From the IMG/VR virus record IMGVR_UViG_3300009080_000074, positions 1-20,335 of that record: a stretch of 20,335 bases of DNA; one strand, 5' to 3'. Below are positions 6,253 to 13,508 of the stretch, one piece after another. The position numbers were made by a program, and so were the translations under genes. Below the pieces are notes generated by a model that had not been told where the DNA came from, made no database searches, and worked only from the letters and a program-made list of their open reading frames with translations. How positions within the stretch are numbered: the first letter of the stretch is position 1; every line of letters begins with the position of its first letter. The stretch comes from a virus.

Positions 6253-7371
6253 TTAGATGATATATCCTATTTCTCGGTCAATTTTTTCAAGCTCTACACC
6301 TATAGTGAACTCGTCTGGCTTGTTGATTCTTACGTCCAACATTTTAGTGTTATTGTTGGCACGTTGGTAGTATCTCATGTATCCATTCGCTGGGAACTCA
6401 ATCTTCTCAACAGACTCCTTTCTGAACTCATTCTTTATCTTATTCTCAAGTTCACGCTTCTCTTTCTCAAGCTGTTTTATCATTGACTTAACTGTCTGAA
6501 GGTGCTTACACTGCATTAGTAGGTCTTCATCTCCCTGCATTATCTCTTGCTCCACCTCGTGTGTCTCTGATATAAACGCTGAGTAGTGTTCGTTGTCGTT
6601 AGGTTCAGGCTCAAGGTGTTGGATAACTCCCATCCAGTCATCGTACTTGTCGTATTCTCCGTCTTCTTTAGCCTGCTCGGCTTGAATAAACGCCTGTCTT
6701 CCTTGTATAACTCTCTTCCAAAAGTCATAGGTGCTTTCGGTTATCATCTCAATGATTCCCTCGTTACGTTCTATTGGAAATACCTTAAATCCTCTTCCGT
6801 CAATCAGTATAGCAATCTCAGCGTAGTCGCACTCCATTATCAACATCTGCTGATGAACCTGTATTATGTACATATCAGGAACGCCATCATACTTCTTGTA
6901 GACAAAACCATTCATAGTCTTTATCTCAAGTGGACAAGGCTTGGTAGTTATCTCGTCAGACAATGTTCCGTCCTCGTTTAGCTTACGTGAACCCTTCTCA
7001 ATAACCCTGTCCAGGTTGCAATACAGGTGTGGGTACTTAGGGTTCTGTACGAATCCCACAAGATGGTCAGCCTGGCGTATAATATTTCCACTCTCAAACT
7101 GCTCCATATACCCTTCCTCAGTTCCGTCATAGTAACGCCAAAGGTTAGCAACATATTCTTCTTGGTGTATCCCATGAAATGCAGGTGGAGACATAAAGTT
7201 CTCTGATTCCATTGTTCCTACCTTCTCGTGGTACAACTGCATCGGTGTAGGTTTGTAAGGACTTATGCCACATACGATGGCGGCAGACGATGCTCCTAGA
7301 CCGTTTTTTCTGTACTCGAACCACTCAGGGGTTCTGTCTTTAATTTCTGTTACCCATTCTTTCTTAATCAT
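6253..7371 (-). CDS. YqaJ-like viral recombinase / lambda-type exonuclease
   Basis: A 372-residue protein with the PD-(D/E)XK motifs of YqaJ exonucleases: RTPEWFEYRKNGLGASSAA (13-31), GIHQEE with E71, NLDRV with D121, PLEIK with E149 and K151, and YIIQVHQQ (168-175). These enzymes resect double-stranded ends to give 3' single strands for the annealing protein, here the ERF product next door. A helical coiled-coil-like segment (about 283-330, QLEKEKRELENKIKNE) near the C-terminus may mediate oligomerisation or partner contact. A short inverted repeat lies in the leader just upstream. Confidence 0.93.
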   Translation of the reverse strand: MIKKEWVTEIKDRTPEWFEYRKNGLGASSAAIVCGISPYKPTPMQLYHEKVGTMESENFMSPPAFHGIHQEEYVANLWRYYDGTEEGYMEQFESGNIIRQADHLVGFVQNPKYPHLYCNLDRVIEKGSRKLNEDGTLSDEITTKPCPLEIKTMNGFVYKKYDGVPDMYIIQVHQQMLIMECDYAEIAILIDGRGFKVFPIERNEGIIEMITESTYDFWKRVIQGRQAFIQAEQAKEDGEYDKYDDWMGVIQHLEPEPNDNEHYSAFISETHEVEQEIMQGDEDLLMQCKHLQTVKSMIKQLEKEKRELENKIKNEFRKESVEKIEFPANGYMRYYQRANNNTKMLDVRINKPDEFTIGVELEKIDREIGYII

Positions 7372-7394
7372 ACTGCTAATTTAGTTTTTGTGTT

Positions 7395-7409
7395 CGTAAT
7401 CTATTTACG
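7395..7409. promoter_or_regulatory. Short inverted repeat upstream of the YqaJ gene
   Basis: CGTAA-N5-TTACG is a perfect 5-bp inverted repeat between the 82-residue ORF and the YqaJ start, about 25 bases before the ATG. It could be a small operator or an mRNA hairpin; a single copy gives little weight. Confidence 0.25.
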
Positions 7410-7411
7410 GT

Positions 7412-7660
7412 CTAAAACTTGCCCTTGTATTCAAGTATTTTTTTTAAGATAAACCTATCTCTACTTACATTGGACAAAGAATCTCTTTTATCGTAATAAT
7501 TCCCAGACCTTATTTTTCTCCAATCTTCTATACCTAAGTCGTGAGACTCAATAAATATCATTTTTCTCCAATACGATGGGCAGCTATTTTCTCTTAGATA
7601 TGATTTTTTTTGCCACCATATATCTTTGTCAAACTTTTTTATTATTTCTTTATAAGTCAT
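7412..7660 (-). CDS. Hypothetical AT-rich small protein (possible late insertion)
   Basis: An 82-residue basic, aromatic-rich protein (DIWWQKKSYLREN, SYWRKMIFIESHDLG, YYDKRDS). It is visibly richer in A and T, with homopolymer T runs, than the flanking replication genes and separates the helicase from the exonuclease. It is preceded by the AAAAACAAAAACA leader seen in front of early genes. No domain is recognised. Composition and position suggest later acquisition (moron-like) or loss of constraint. It is less certain than its neighbours. Confidence 0.55.
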   Translation of the reverse strand: MTYKEIIKKFDKDIWWQKKSYLRENSCPSYWRKMIFIESHDLGIEDWRKIRSGNYYDKRDSLSNVSRDRFILKKILEYKGKF

Positions 7661-7671
7661 TGTTTTTGTTT

Positions 7672-9531
7672 TTAAAATGGGACTTCCTCTTCGTCATCAT
7701 TATACGGAAGCCTTGCGTTAATCATAGCCCTACTGTTAGGTACTGTGTATGCATTTTCATCTCTCTCTAAGGGGTTAATCTCATCGTCATAGAATCGACC
7801 TTTCATCACATCGTATGTGAGCATAGCCTCTCCAGTAGTCCCGTTCAACTCCTTTTTCTTAATCTTCTGAGAGATAAACAGAGACGTAGAGTCTTGTGGT
7901 TGTGAGTTGTAGAATGGTCTGTGAAACATGATAATGTTGTCAGCCTTGTTATTCCACATAGCCCCACCTGCAAAATCATACACCCTCGGTGTCTTGTAGT
8001 CACCTGTACGCTCATCCTTCTGTATGGAGCTGTTTGGGTGTGCTACAATCACCATGTAGACATTATTCTCCAAAGCAAACTTCTTCTGTACTCGGAAGAA
8101 GTCTTCAAGATACTGATCGTCACGCATTCTTGTACTTCTATCACGGTATATCGCATTAAACGGGTCAATCATACACCCATCGATGTTGTGCTTAATCATC
8201 GTCTCTACAAACTTTCTGTTGATGTAGTCCTGACTTGGCATCTCTTTCTCAGGGTAGATGAAGAAAAACTTGTCGTTAATCTTCTCAGCAGCCTTGCGGT
8301 ACTCATCCTCGGACATTTGGTTCTGATGATGCTTGTACGGTGACTTCCCCACCATAGCGTGAATCAATTGGTTGTAAAAGAACTTAGGTGGGTACTGTTC
8401 GGGAGAGAATATAGCCCACTTATACCCGTCCATCAAAGATTTCATAAGCATTAGCTGTAGCATCATCGTAGACTTGCCGAAGTTACCAATACCACCTACA
8501 ATCGTTATCTCACCACGCATCCATCTAAACCTTTCGTCAATACCTGGAAAGTGAGTTGTCTCACCCTTCTGATTTCCAGAGTGAAAGTCCTTGAGCATAT
8601 CGTCAAAGATGTCGTTAAGGTATATCACATCCTCAAGCGGTCCGTCTAATGATTCAAGCTTCTCCTCTATGCTCTCCCTTGTTACGCTATGTATCAGTCT
8701 ATCGTCATCAGTAAACTCGGCAGTATTAAAGTCTGAGATGTAGTTTCTGTAGACAGAGTTTAGAATAACATCTAACTCCTTCACGGTAAACGAACCTCCG
8801 CAGAAATCGCCAATCATAGAGTCACGTACTTCATCTTTGGTAAGACCGAACCTCAGACATCCACAGGTAAGTTTGAATACGAAGTTGTTACGGTTACCTT
8901 CAAAGAAACCTTCGCCCTTGTTAATCATCCACTTCTTTAGCTTCTCGTAGACGGTGTTGTTTGTCGTTACCTTGATGGGCATAGCCTCGTACACCTTCTC
9001 AACAAACCTGTCATACACATCCCACTTCCTGGCAACATAAATCTTAGGGTCGTAAGACTCAAAGCATATCCTACTGAGGTTTCTTCCTGACGGGTCAAGG
9101 TCTTTAAAGTCCTCAAGAAGCGCATCAAAGTGTTCTAAGTGTCTCTCAGGCTCTGAAACTTGAACTAAAGCCTTAACGCCATTACCGCTTGGAGACACCC
9201 AACAAGATACTACGTATTTGTTTCTCTTTAGTTCGGCTACCTTGTCAGCGATATTACAGTGGTCAAAGTCCAAGCATATCAATCCCGTGTATGAGATTAT
9301 GTTGTTGTCGTTACGTGACTTGAATAAGCCCGAAAACAATGGAGACGGAAGGCTCTTCTTAACACTATCACGTTCTTCTCCGCTACCAAGTCTCCTTATC
9401 TGCTCAACCTTTCCCCTGCTCTTACCTTGCTTGATTCGTTTTAGAGCTTGACCTACAGTAATCACATGAGAAGAGTCTACATCGAACAGACTCTCGTATA
9501 TGCTTATCTCTCTTTCAAATATTTCCTTCAT
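7672..9531 (-). CDS. Fused primase-like and RecA-fold replicative helicase
   Basis: A 619-residue protein. The N-terminus (about 20-190) resembles BT4734/VirE-N domains, related to archaeo-eukaryotic primases: GLICLDFD at 83-90 with acidic residues, SPSGNGVK at 113-120, and a basic RICFESYDPKIYV. Residues about 195-270 are a helical linker. From about 330 there is a DnaB/gp4-like RecA domain: P-loop GIGNFGKS at 347-354, Walker B ending at D456 in DGCMIDPFN, and VYMVIVAHPNSS with H498. It probably unwinds DNA at the fork and may prime synthesis; primase activity is inferred. The extreme C-terminus, DDEEEVPF, imitates the SSB tip. Its start overlaps the loader gene stop (ATGA), implying coupled synthesis. 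Confidence 0.88.
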   Translation of the reverse strand: MKEIFEREISIYESLFDVDSSHVITVGQALKRIKQGKSRGKVEQIRRLGSGEERDSVKKSLPSPLFSGLFKSRNDNNIISYTGLICLDFDHCNIADKVAELKRNKYVVSCWVSPSGNGVKALVQVSEPERHLEHFDALLEDFKDLDPSGRNLSRICFESYDPKIYVARKWDVYDRFVEKVYEAMPIKVTTNNTVYEKLKKWMINKGEGFFEGNRNNFVFKLTCGCLRFGLTKDEVRDSMIGDFCGGSFTVKELDVILNSVYRNYISDFNTAEFTDDDRLIHSVTRESIEEKLESLDGPLEDVIYLNDIFDDMLKDFHSGNQKGETTHFPGIDERFRWMRGEITIVGGIGNFGKSTMMLQLMLMKSLMDGYKWAIFSPEQYPPKFFYNQLIHAMVGKSPYKHHQNQMSEDEYRKAAEKINDKFFFIYPEKEMPSQDYINRKFVETMIKHNIDGCMIDPFNAIYRDRSTRMRDDQYLEDFFRVQKKFALENNVYMVIVAHPNSSIQKDERTGDYKTPRVYDFAGGAMWNNKADNIIMFHRPFYNSQPQDSTSLFISQKIKKKELNGTTGEAMLTYDVMKGRFYDDEINPLERDENAYTVPNSRAMINARLPYNDDEEEVPF

Positions 9532-10379
9532 TTACTTGCTCTGTATTTCCAACCTTCACCAGCACTTTTGTATGATGGGTTAATATTTATAATCTTCCTG
9601 ACATAATCATCACCCTCCGACTTAGACTCTTTCTCAGACAAACTTACAGGATTAGTACTACGAACAATATCATAAGCCTCAGACATATCAATATATCTCC
9701 ACCCTGGCTCTAAGACAGGAACACTGACATCACGCTTCTCAGCATCCCTGAACCATACATGAGTTAGCTTACCCTTCCAATCCTTAACCGTGTTGCCGTT
9801 CTTGTCCCTCCATAATCTTGCATTTGATGGTGTACGGTCTTGGTAGTAATCATAGAACTTCTCGGCAATAGATTGGTCGTAACCCTTACCGACAACATAA
9901 GATATAACCTCTTCAAGTGTAGGGATTCCTTTTTCCTTTTTCTCTTTTTTATCTTTTTCCCTTTTCTTATTGTATCCCTCTCGTGTACCCTCTTGTGTCT
10001 GTTCTTGCGTACTCCCTTGTGTGTTCTCTTGCGTTTCCAATCCGTAACTTATCGGCTCGTAACTATCGTAGTTACAGACAGTTAGGAGTGTGGTTGATTG
10101 TTTCCCTTTGCCTATAGTTTGCTTAGTTACCAATCCATCCAACTCAAGCATCTGAAAGAACTTAGTAACTGACTTTGTTCCTGTCTTAAAAATGTTCGCC
10201 CAAGTTCTAATACTGTTAGAAGACTGACCCTTATTAACACGGTAGACTTTGTAGCCCAAAGACATCTTACTGTCTGCGTAGTTGACCTCCATAAGTAGCG
10301 TAAGCCACCACTTTAGTTTCTTCTCATCAGACCATAGCCAGTGTTCGGCTATAGTCCTATCTATCTTAATCCAACCCAT
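9528..10379 (-). CDS. DnaD/replisome-organiser-like replication protein (helicase loader candidate)
   Basis: A 283-residue protein. An N-terminal winged-helix region (about 1-105; GWIKIDRTIAEHWLWSDEKK, then SVTKFFQMLELDGLVTKQT) is of the kind in phage replication organisers. A low-complexity linker (115-150) consists of TQE/TQG repeats followed by a Lys/Glu stretch. A C-terminal helical domain (about 152-215; PTLEEVISYVVGKGYD, AEKFYDYYQ, WKGKLTHVWFRDA) is typical of phage replication proteins. Such proteins bind origin or forked DNA and deliver the helicase. The overlap with the helicase gene supports a helicase-loading role. A direct origin-binding role at the right-end repeats is only a possibility. 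Confidence 0.78.
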   Translation of the reverse strand: MGWIKIDRTIAEHWLWSDEKKLKWWLTLLMEVNYADSKMSLGYKVYRVNKGQSSNSIRTWANIFKTGTKSVTKFFQMLELDGLVTKQTIGKGKQSTTLLTVCNYDSYEPISYGLETQENTQGSTQEQTQEGTREGYNKKREKDKKEKKEKGIPTLEEVISYVVGKGYDQSIAEKFYDYYQDRTPSNARLWRDKNGNTVKDWKGKLTHVWFRDAEKRDVSVPVLEPGWRYIDMSEAYDIVRSTNPVSLSEKESKSEGDDYVRKIININPSYKSAGEGWKYRASK

Positions 10380-10668
10380 TGCTGTCTTCTTCTCCTCCGT
10401 CTAAGAGATTGTTAATTTCGTTCTTCATCTCTATCTCTCTGATTAACCTAGAGCAGTTGACAACCGATCCTAACGCATCGATTAAATCTATCGAAGCTTG
10501 ACGTATATCTTCATCATCAAAATCTTCTGTTCCCGTAGACATAATTGCGGTGGATAGCGCAAGGAATATACCCTGGAGAGGTGTCCCCTCTGCGTGTTCA
10601 CTACTTCCAATTTGAAACATAGTATTAACTACTAATGTTAGCTTTTCGTTTAATTCTCTTTCTTCCAT
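10366..10668 (-). CDS. Hypothetical acidic helical protein
   Basis: A 100-residue, strongly acidic, mostly helical protein (DFDDEDIRQASIDLIDALG, ending GGEEDSNGLD). No domain recognised. It overlaps the loader gene start by 14 bases, so it is probably co-translated and may regulate or accompany replication initiation. Start chosen at the ATG following AATTAAA. Confidence 0.65.
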   Translation of the reverse strand: MEERELNEKLTLVVNTMFQIGSSEHAEGTPLQGIFLALSTAIMSTGTEDFDDEDIRQASIDLIDALGSVVNCSRLIREIEMKNEINNLLDGGEEDSNGLD

Positions 10669-10669
10669 T

Positions 10670-10801
10670 TTAATTTACTTTAATCATTATATATATTAGT
10701 ATTACTGTTGTTAGGTTCATCATAAACCACATCGGAAAGGTGTATTTCTTAACACTTAGTGTATTTCGCTTGTCCTTACGCCTAACTTGATATCTCTTCA
10801 T
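10670..10801 (-). CDS. 43-residue single-TM microprotein with basic N-terminus
   Basis: Small reading frame filling the gap between two genes with one base to spare on each side. The product starts MKRYQVRRKDKRN, strongly basic, then becomes hydrophobic (about residues 22-41; PMWFMMNLTTVILIYIMI) and ends KVN. The positive-inside rule predicts a cytoplasmic N-terminus with the C-terminus at or across the membrane. The exact fit and clear amphipathic division favour a real gene. Function is unknown; host-membrane modification or exclusion are guesses. Confidence 0.6.
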   Translation of the reverse strand: MKRYQVRRKDKRNTLSVKKYTFPMWFMMNLTTVILIYIMIKVN

Positions 10802-10802
10802 C

Positions 10803-11078
10803 TTATTTATTTTCTAAATAATTCCAACACAAATCTTCAAGGTCGTGACCTAATTCTCTAAGAAAATTAGTAACATCAATCTCTACATCTTCGTGTTTGA
10901 GCGTTTTCGAGTTAAACTTTTTAGTCTTCCAATACACACCCACATTATCAATACTTGCTGGGCATCCTGGGTCACCGCTACCGTCCGAGTAATATAGTAC
11001 TGTCGCTTCTTCAGGTTGGTAATCAAATGAGATCATCACTTCTGCTTGTTCTATTTCTGTTTCAAATTCCATATTCAT
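10803..11078 (-). CDS. Conserved-type small phage protein
   Basis: A 91-residue acidic protein containing YYSDGSGDPGCPASIDNVGVY (broken here: YYSDGSGDPG, then CPASIDNV), a pattern I associate with small early proteins of many phages. No enzymatic motif. A second ATG two codons downstream could be the start. Lies between the DnaA-like gene and the 43-residue microprotein with minimal spacing. Function unknown. Confidence 0.7.
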   Translation of the reverse strand: MNMEFETEIEQAEVMISFDYQPEEATVLYYSDGSGDPGCPASIDNVGVYWKTKKFNSKTLKHEDVEIDVTNFLRELGHDLEDLCWNYLENK

Positions 11079-11093
11079 CTTATTTATTTTAGT

Positions 11094-11510
11094 TTAAAGT
11101 AACTCGTTAACATATCTCACAAACATAGGGTCTTTTACATCAATAAAGTCATCAGATTTCCTACTCCAGTAAAGTAGTGTCGTTCTGTCCTTACCGAAGA
11201 AATCTTTAGCCGCACGCTCCATACTTGATGTTCTACCATACTTTATCTCAGAAGCCTTGTAAATCGCCATCCTCTTTGTAGTGTTGTCAAATCCACGAAC
11301 ATTGTTCTGCTTGGCATCGTACTTAATTTGATTGCACATATTCACAATGTCCGCCTTGATAACATCTACCTCTTGTATGTCTATTGGCTCTGGGATGTAT
11401 ATCTGATTAACCTTGTCAATTAGATTTTCAACAGTCCTACCATTAACACCAATCATATCCCTCCACTTAGTAAGTATGTCAATGATTGCATCCTTCTCTT
11501 CTTTCTTCAT
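11094..11510 (-). CDS. DnaA domain IV-like helix-turn-helix protein
   Basis: A 138-residue protein. The N-terminal half is helical. Residues about 80-138 (RMAIYKASEIKYGRTSSME, AAKDFFGKDRTTLLYWSRK, then DPMFVRYVNELL) follow the pattern of the DnaA C-terminal DNA-binding domain, where GxDHSTVLYA marks the DnaA-box-binding helix; here the equivalent is GKDRTTLLYW. The AAA+ ATPase domain is absent. It could bind an origin or promoter repeats as a standalone domain. Start and stop overlap neighbours (ATGA with the 72-residue gene). Homology is suggested by the motif only. Confidence 0.5.
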   Translation of the reverse strand: MKKEEKDAIIDILTKWRDMIGVNGRTVENLIDKVNQIYIPEPIDIQEVDVIKADIVNMCNQIKYDAKQNNVRGFDNTTKRMAIYKASEIKYGRTSSMERAAKDFFGKDRTTLLYWSRKSDDFIDVKDPMFVRYVNELL

Positions 11511-11725
11511 CTGTCTATCTCTATTAGTATCCCTTCATTAAAAAACATTAAGTCTCCGTGTTCAAACCTATCATCGCCTCGCAAGTTAAGCATTGTCATC
11601 GTAAACTCGTATGCGTAATCGTAATCATTTAGCTCTAAGACAATCTTATTGCCCAAGCATTTGAATGTTTCAGCGTCAGGGTGTTCTGCCGCTACACGCA
11701 CTGTTAGTTTAATACTTTCTTTCAT
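11507..11725 (-). CDS. Hypothetical 72-residue protein
   Basis: Small mixed alpha/beta protein (IKLTVRVAAEHPDAETF, YEFTMTMLNLRGDD, GILIEIDR). No family recognised. Its stop overlaps the DnaA-like gene start, and its start overlaps the stop of a 21-residue ORF. It is part of the early leftward cluster and is probably co-translated with the DnaA-like gene. Confidence 0.65.
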   Translation of the reverse strand: MKESIKLTVRVAAEHPDAETFKCLGNKIVLELNDYDYAYEFTMTMLNLRGDDRFEHGDLMFFNEGILIEIDR

Positions 11726-11787
11726 TTCATTAGTTTTTTTAGTTGTTCTACTTTTTTTATCACTATCAAGTCTTTTCCTGTTACCAT
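11722..11787 (-). CDS. 21-residue coupled mini-ORF (leader peptide candidate)
   Basis: ATG at 11787 lies across the stop region of the preceding membrane gene (ATGGTAA), and its TGA overlaps the next ATG (ATGA). The peptide is MVTGKDLIVIKK then VEQLKKLMK, basic and amphipathic. Its exact coupling to both neighbours suggests it carries ribosomes across the gap, with or without a functional peptide. A frame this short could arise by chance. Confidence 0.35.
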   Translation of the reverse strand: MVTGKDLIVIKKVEQLKKLMK

Positions 11788-11996
11788 GTAATTATTGCTA
11801 TTATAAATGTTCCTACCATTAAAAATATCGCTACGTTAAATAAAACTCTATCCATGATTCTACACCTTCTATCCATCCATCTATACCTGAAGTGTATGGA
11901 AACCCTCCTGGAGAAGGTATTTATGTTCCTGTCGTATCCTTGTAGGAAGTAACAAGACAGAGCCACAAACATTGTAATCCCAAATATCCACCACAT
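11781..11996 (-). CDS. Small two-TM membrane protein
   Basis: A 71-residue protein with hydrophobic segments at both ends (about 1-18, MWWIFGITMFVALSCYFL, and 51-71, VLFNVAIFLMVGTFIIAIITW), and a strongly basic loop rich in Arg between (RRVSIHFRYRWMDRRCRIMDR). Both termini are probably outside the cytoplasm with the Arg-rich loop inside. Its ATG overlaps the recombinase stop (TAATG). Function unknown; it fits the theme of small early membrane proteins in this window. Confidence 0.6.
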   Translation of the reverse strand: MWWIFGITMFVALSCYFLQGYDRNINTFSRRVSIHFRYRWMDRRCRIMDRVLFNVAIFLMVGTFIIAIITW

Positions 11997-12688
11997 TATT
12001 TCATCAGTCTATATACGCTGAACTTATTGAACTGCCTACCCGTAGCCGTAATGAATCCGTTGCTATTAAGTTTGTCTGCTATCTCTATCAGTTCCAGACC
12101 CTTATCCTTCAGTTCACTTGCGTATGGTCGTGCCATCCTAGTATTGCGATTGTTCTTGAATCTCTGTTTTATTACTTCTCCAGACTTTCTCCTACCCTCG
12201 TCTGTCAGGTTCTCAGGTGTTCCTAGTGAAGTTATGTTACGACCAGACCTAGACAGGTACATACCATCCTTCCTTATCCTTTCTTTTATTGAAGCAAGAC
12301 CAGCCTTAGTTCTAGCAGATATAGCTTCAGCTTCACTTTCAGCTACAGATGCTAATAGATTGATAGTCAGCTTGTTAGCGTTAGGATTGTCGCAACAAAT
12401 AAAGTCAACTCCTGTCCTACTCAGGCTCGATATGAAGTGTACGTCACGGGCAAGTCTGTCGAGTTTAGCTATCAGTAGCTTTGCTCCTGTCTCCTTGCAT
12501 ATCTCGATAGCCTCTGCGAGTATAGGTCGTTCACGCTTCGATGTTCCTGTCTCCTTCTCGGTAAACTCCTCGATGATGTCTCCGTTCCTAGCGTATCCTT
12601 GAACCATCCTTACCTGAGCCTCAAGACCAAGACCTGACTCCCCTTGTTTCTTGGTGGAAACCCTATAGTATGCTACGTATCTATTCAT
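11996..12688 (-). CDS. Small serine recombinase (resolvase/invertase family)
   Basis: A 230-residue serine recombinase. Catalytic N-terminal domain with YYRVST (S11 nucleophile), GLGLEAQ, and KLDRLARD at 75-82 carrying the conserved Arg pair; helix region ASVAESEAEAISARTKAG (about 113-130). The C-terminus (about 165-230) ends in an HTH-like stretch (LIEIADKLNSNGFITATG). Such enzymes resolve, invert or integrate DNA through a covalent seryl intermediate. No crossover repeats or invertible segment were found nearby, so substrate and role (dimer resolution, inversion, integration) are open. It is shorter than large serine integrases. Confidence 0.88.
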   Translation of the reverse strand: MNRYVAYYRVSTKKQGESGLGLEAQVRMVQGYARNGDIIEEFTEKETGTSKRERPILAEAIEICKETGAKLLIAKLDRLARDVHFISSLSRTGVDFICCDNPNANKLTINLLASVAESEAEAISARTKAGLASIKERIRKDGMYLSRSGRNITSLGTPENLTDEGRRKSGEVIKQRFKNNRNTRMARPYASELKDKGLELIEIADKLNSNGFITATGRQFNKFSVYRLMK

Positions 12689-12746
12689 CTCAGCAAGTCA
12701 TAAGGTTGTTGATGTACTGCTCTTGTTGTTCTTTTATTCTCATTGT

Positions 12747-13115
12747 TTATATGTGTCTATTTATTGAATATAATTCGTTATTTATTTCCTTTTCTGTTTG
12801 TAAGTGCTTTAGTATATCACTTGCAGTCGCTTTTTCCCTTACTATATACCAGTAGTCGTAGTCTCCAGTAACCCCGTACTCAGTCTCAATTACCGTGTAT
12901 ATAGATTTCTTGATATGCTCCACATCTATTTCGTCAAAGAAGAATAAGCCTTCGTTGTCCATTCTTTCTATGTCTTTATCGAAAGCCACCCCCTCTATCG
13001 TCAACCTCAACTCTATCTCGAATCCATCGTCATCACCTTCTGTATGAATCACCCAATCAACCTGATTGTACTTTCCTTCATCACCTAGTCTGTATATTAT
13101 GTATTTATTTTTCAT
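12747..13115 (-). CDS. Hypothetical acidic protein
   Basis: A 122-residue acidic protein with beta-rich N-terminal half (YIIYRLGDEGKYNQVDWVI, EIELRLTIEG) and helical C-terminus (ATASDILKHLQTEKEINNEL). The tail is coiled-coil-like. No family recognised. Its start lies inside the 3' end of the zinc-ribbon gene (11-base overlap). Confidence 0.65.
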   Translation of the reverse strand: MKNKYIIYRLGDEGKYNQVDWVIHTEGDDDGFEIELRLTIEGVAFDKDIERMDNEGLFFFDEIDVEHIKKSIYTVIETEYGVTGDYDYWYIVREKATASDILKHLQTEKEINNELYSINRHI

Positions 13116-13431
13116 CTTTTATCTTTGCTAGTATTAGTGGTTCTTCTGTTTCTGTGGATGGATTGTAGCAATCTGGACACCCGTGATGATACACGTACTG
13201 TCTTGTTTCAGTTCCTACCCATCCGCATTTTGAACATTTTACTTTAACGCCATTTTCAGTATAGTACTCCCCATCGACCCCACTATATCCATCAGCCCAC
13301 TTTAAGTCTATACCGTAGCCTCTTCTCTTCATCATGCTACTCCATGATAGGAATTGTTCTTTACTAAGGAACTCGGCTATCCCGTACTCTCGTCTACCTT
13401 TCTTGGTGAGGTGAAATGTTGCTCTTCTCAT
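13105..13431 (-). CDS. Zinc-ribbon protein
   Basis: The ATG at 13431 (MRRATFHLTKKG) is preferred over a GTG 33 bases upstream because it overlaps the stop of the 26-residue microprotein (ATGA). The 108-residue product has a basic N-terminal half and one zinc ribbon with ligands C66, C69, C85 and C88 (CSKCGW, CPDC). Such ribbons bind nucleic acid or protein partners. No nuclease or polymerase motif is seen, so it may be a regulator or adaptor acting on host machinery; that is inference. Confidence 0.7.
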   Translation of the reverse strand: MRRATFHLTKKGRREYGIAEFLSKEQFLSWSSMMKRRGYGIDLKWADGYSGVDGEYYTENGVKVKCSKCGWVGTETRQYVYHHGCPDCYNPSTETEEPLILAKIKDEK

Positions 13432-13508
13432 CTTGAATATCTTATTATTATTATCGCCAGGCACAATGCCATTACTAATATGTTTGCTATCAGTCTAATG
13501 TATTTCAT
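13428..13508 (-). CDS. 26-residue single-TM microprotein coupled at both ends
   Basis: MKYIRLIANILVMALCLAII then IIRYSR: a near-pure transmembrane helix with basic ends. Its ATG overlaps the previous TGA (ATGA at 13505-13508) and its TGA overlaps the next ATG (ATGA at 13428-13431), so it fits the gap with no spare base. This double coupling and the hydrophobicity strongly suggest a real gene. Function unknown. Confidence 0.65.
   Translation of the reverse strand: MKYIRLIANILVMALCLAIIIIRYSR

Noticed and set aside
5840-6256. Long plus-strand frames opposite the ERF, helicase, recombinase and loader genes
   Set aside because: These are mirror frames of clear, motif-bearing minus-strand genes and have no coherent protein features.
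12690-12743. 17-codon minus-strand ORF (MRIKEQQEQYINNLMTC) between the 122-residue gene and the recombinase gene
   Set aside because: It fits the gap neatly, but it is very short, has no hydrophobic or motif pattern and does not overlap the next start, so chance is a sufficient explanation.
13432-13464. GTG-started N-terminal extension of the zinc-ribbon gene
   Set aside because: The ATG at 13431 is exactly coupled to the stop of the 26-residue microprotein, and the extension is a Asn-rich stretch with no sign of constraint.
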